Shown: positions 63,041 through 64,000 of the stretch, piece by piece
Layout of the letters: the number at the start of each line of letters is the position of its first letter
Position numbering within the stretch: position 1 is the stretch's first letter
Program-made: the position numbers and the translations under genes
The notes under the pieces: model-generated
The model's database searches: none
What the model was told of the DNA's origin: nothing
The model's input: only the letters and a program-made list of their open reading frames with translations
Assembly (NCBI RefSeq): GCF_000455485.1
Contig: NZ_CBQR020000010.1
Coordinates: forward strand, 22,680-86,679
Source of the DNA: Gorillibacterium massiliense
GTDB taxonomy: Bacteria; Bacillota; Bacilli; Paenibacillales; NBRC-103111
Direction of reading: 5' to 3'
DNA length: 64,000 bases

Positions 63041-63070
63041 AAGCGCCGGGAGTTTCCCGGCGCTTTTTTT
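63041..63070 (+). terminator. Intrinsic terminator of the coat-gene cluster
   Basis: AAGCGCCGGGA-GTT-TCCCGGCGCTT followed by TTTTT: an 11-bp stem. Confidence 0.9.
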
Positions 63071-63154
63071 CTTGAGGCGGCTTGCTTTTATTTAAGGGTT
63101 GTCAAAAATGGGGACAACGTTTACCATACGAATGTAGAAAGGAGGTTTTGTTCT

Positions 63155-64000
63155 TGAATGTGATGGGCAATCTTCAACAGCTTGGACGTTCTCTCATGAT
63201 GCCGACCATCGTGATTCCCGTGGCAGCCATCCTTATCCGGTTAGGCACTCTGCCCTGGGCGGACGTCGGCATGGATGAAGTCGGGAATATTTTATATTTT
63301 GCCGGTCAAACGGTATTTACATACCTTCCTTTCATCTTTGCAGTCGGTGTCGCGCTGGGGTTGACGGAAAACTCCGGGGTCGCCGCGCTTTCCGCCATGT
63401 TCAGTTATTTTCTGTTCGTGCAGGTGACGGAGAAATACATCGGTCCCGATTTTCAATTCGGCATATCCGGAGCGATTGTCATCGGGATTATAACGGCGAT
63501 TGCGTTCCATAAGTTAAAGAACGTCAAACTTCCGGAATATATTCAGTTTTTTGGCGGCAGTCGTCTTGTTCCCTTGTTTATGGGGCTATTGACCATTCTG
63601 CTGTCATTGTTAGCGGTGCAGATTGGACCGTATCTTCAAAATGCCTTGAATCAGGCAGGGGAATTTCTGTACGGAATGAAGGGGTTCGGCGTTTTTGTTT
63701 ACGGCGTCGCATACCGGCTCCTCGTGCCTTCTGGACTTCATCACTTGTTGAACAATGTTTACTGGTTTCAGTTGGGGTCTTTTGAGCGTCCCGACGGTAC
63801 TTACGTCTTTGGCGATCTTCCCCGTTTTTTTGCCGGAGATCCGACGGCCGGTATCTATATGGCCGGCTTGTACCCGATCATGATGTTCGCTCTGCCGGCT
63901 AGCGCTCTTGCCATCATCCAGGAAGCCCGGGAAGACTTGAAGCCGAAAATCAAGAAAACCTTCCTGATCGCGGCGTTGGCATGTTTTTTGACCGGGGTGT
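63155..64000 (+). CDS. PTS EIIC component, glucose/N-acetylglucosamine type (partial)
   Basis: Runs off the window after 282 codons. Starts at TTG 63155 with AAGGAGG 8 bp upstream. It begins LQQLGRSLMMPTIVIPVAAI and continues with FTYLPFIFAVGVALGLTENSGVAALSA and RLLVPSGLHHLLNN, the EIIC fold and His motif of the Glc family (PtsG/NagE/NagP). It imports and phosphorylates a hexose or amino sugar; which one cannot be told. An EIIB domain may follow beyond the window. Confidence 0.88.

Overview
The window looks like chromosome of an endospore-forming Paenibacillaceae bacterium (Paenibacillus/Cohnella-like). The grounds are Firmicutes-type ribosome binding sites with frequent GTG/TTG starts, a PyrR-headed pyrimidine operon, a Spo0E-type protein, CotF-like spore coat proteins, a DUF1292 protein and a moderately G+C-rich core. 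All functional names are assigned by reading motifs and family resemblance; no database search was run.

Layout. (1) 1-9.2 kb: de novo pyrimidine operon pyrR-pyrB-pyrC-carA-carB-pyrF-pyrE. It covers every UMP step except dihydroorotate dehydrogenase (no pyrK/pyrD) and has no uracil permease. (2) 9.3-11.7 kb: a PgpA-like phosphatase, tRNA-fMet and tRNA-Ile2(CAU), and a PPK2 polyphosphate kinase. (3) 11.7-28.6 kb: a contractile phage-tail locus without a head. It runs ImmA protease, Cro/CI repressor, divergent operator region, ArpU-type activator, tail terminator, sheath, tube, frameshifted assembly chaperone, tape measure, LysM-like protein, gpD, gpV, gpU-like, gp25, gpJ, gpI, tailspike, fibre, XhlA, DUF1906 endolysin and holin. 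Terminase, portal, capsid, integrase and replication genes are absent, so this is most likely an R-type tailocin (phage-tail-like bacteriocin). (4) 28.7-36.2 kb: chromosomal accessory genes, including a lipoprotein nuclease, hydrolases, and an apparently LexA-controlled pair of putative DNA-repair genes (radical SAM protein plus its TIGR03915 partner). (5) 36.6-41.55 kb: a decayed 4.9 kb island in a tRNA-Val(GAC) gene. It is bounded by a 59-bp exact direct repeat, carries an integrase relic, and is filled with about a dozen small A+T-rich orphan genes in one orientation. (6) 41.8-64 kb: core and household genes. These include a GT2/DUF2304/SMR membrane-glycan cassette, acetyltransferases, CcdC-like and Spo0E-like proteins, an oxidoreductase, speA with a structured leader, a TetR-regulated ABC exporter, gluconate kinase and 6-phosphogluconate dehydrogenase, shikimate kinase and EPSP synthase, a C39-like peptidase, spore-coat-like genes, and the start of a PTS EIIC gene that runs off the end.

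How the parts fit. The tail locus has a readable switch. Two consensus sigma-A promoters face apart at 13.18-13.25 kb, and three copies of a TACAAG-N3-CTTATA-like operator sit on and beside them. An ImmA-type protease is encoded next to the repressor and has a LexA-like box upstream. This fits SOS-induced de-repression, ArpU-driven late expression, and lysis by holin plus endolysin. The tRNA-Val island is independent of the tailocin and has lost the means to move. The most interesting items are the headless contractile tail locus with its switch and frameshift, the orphan-gene island, the speA leader RNA, and the divergent EPSP synthase.
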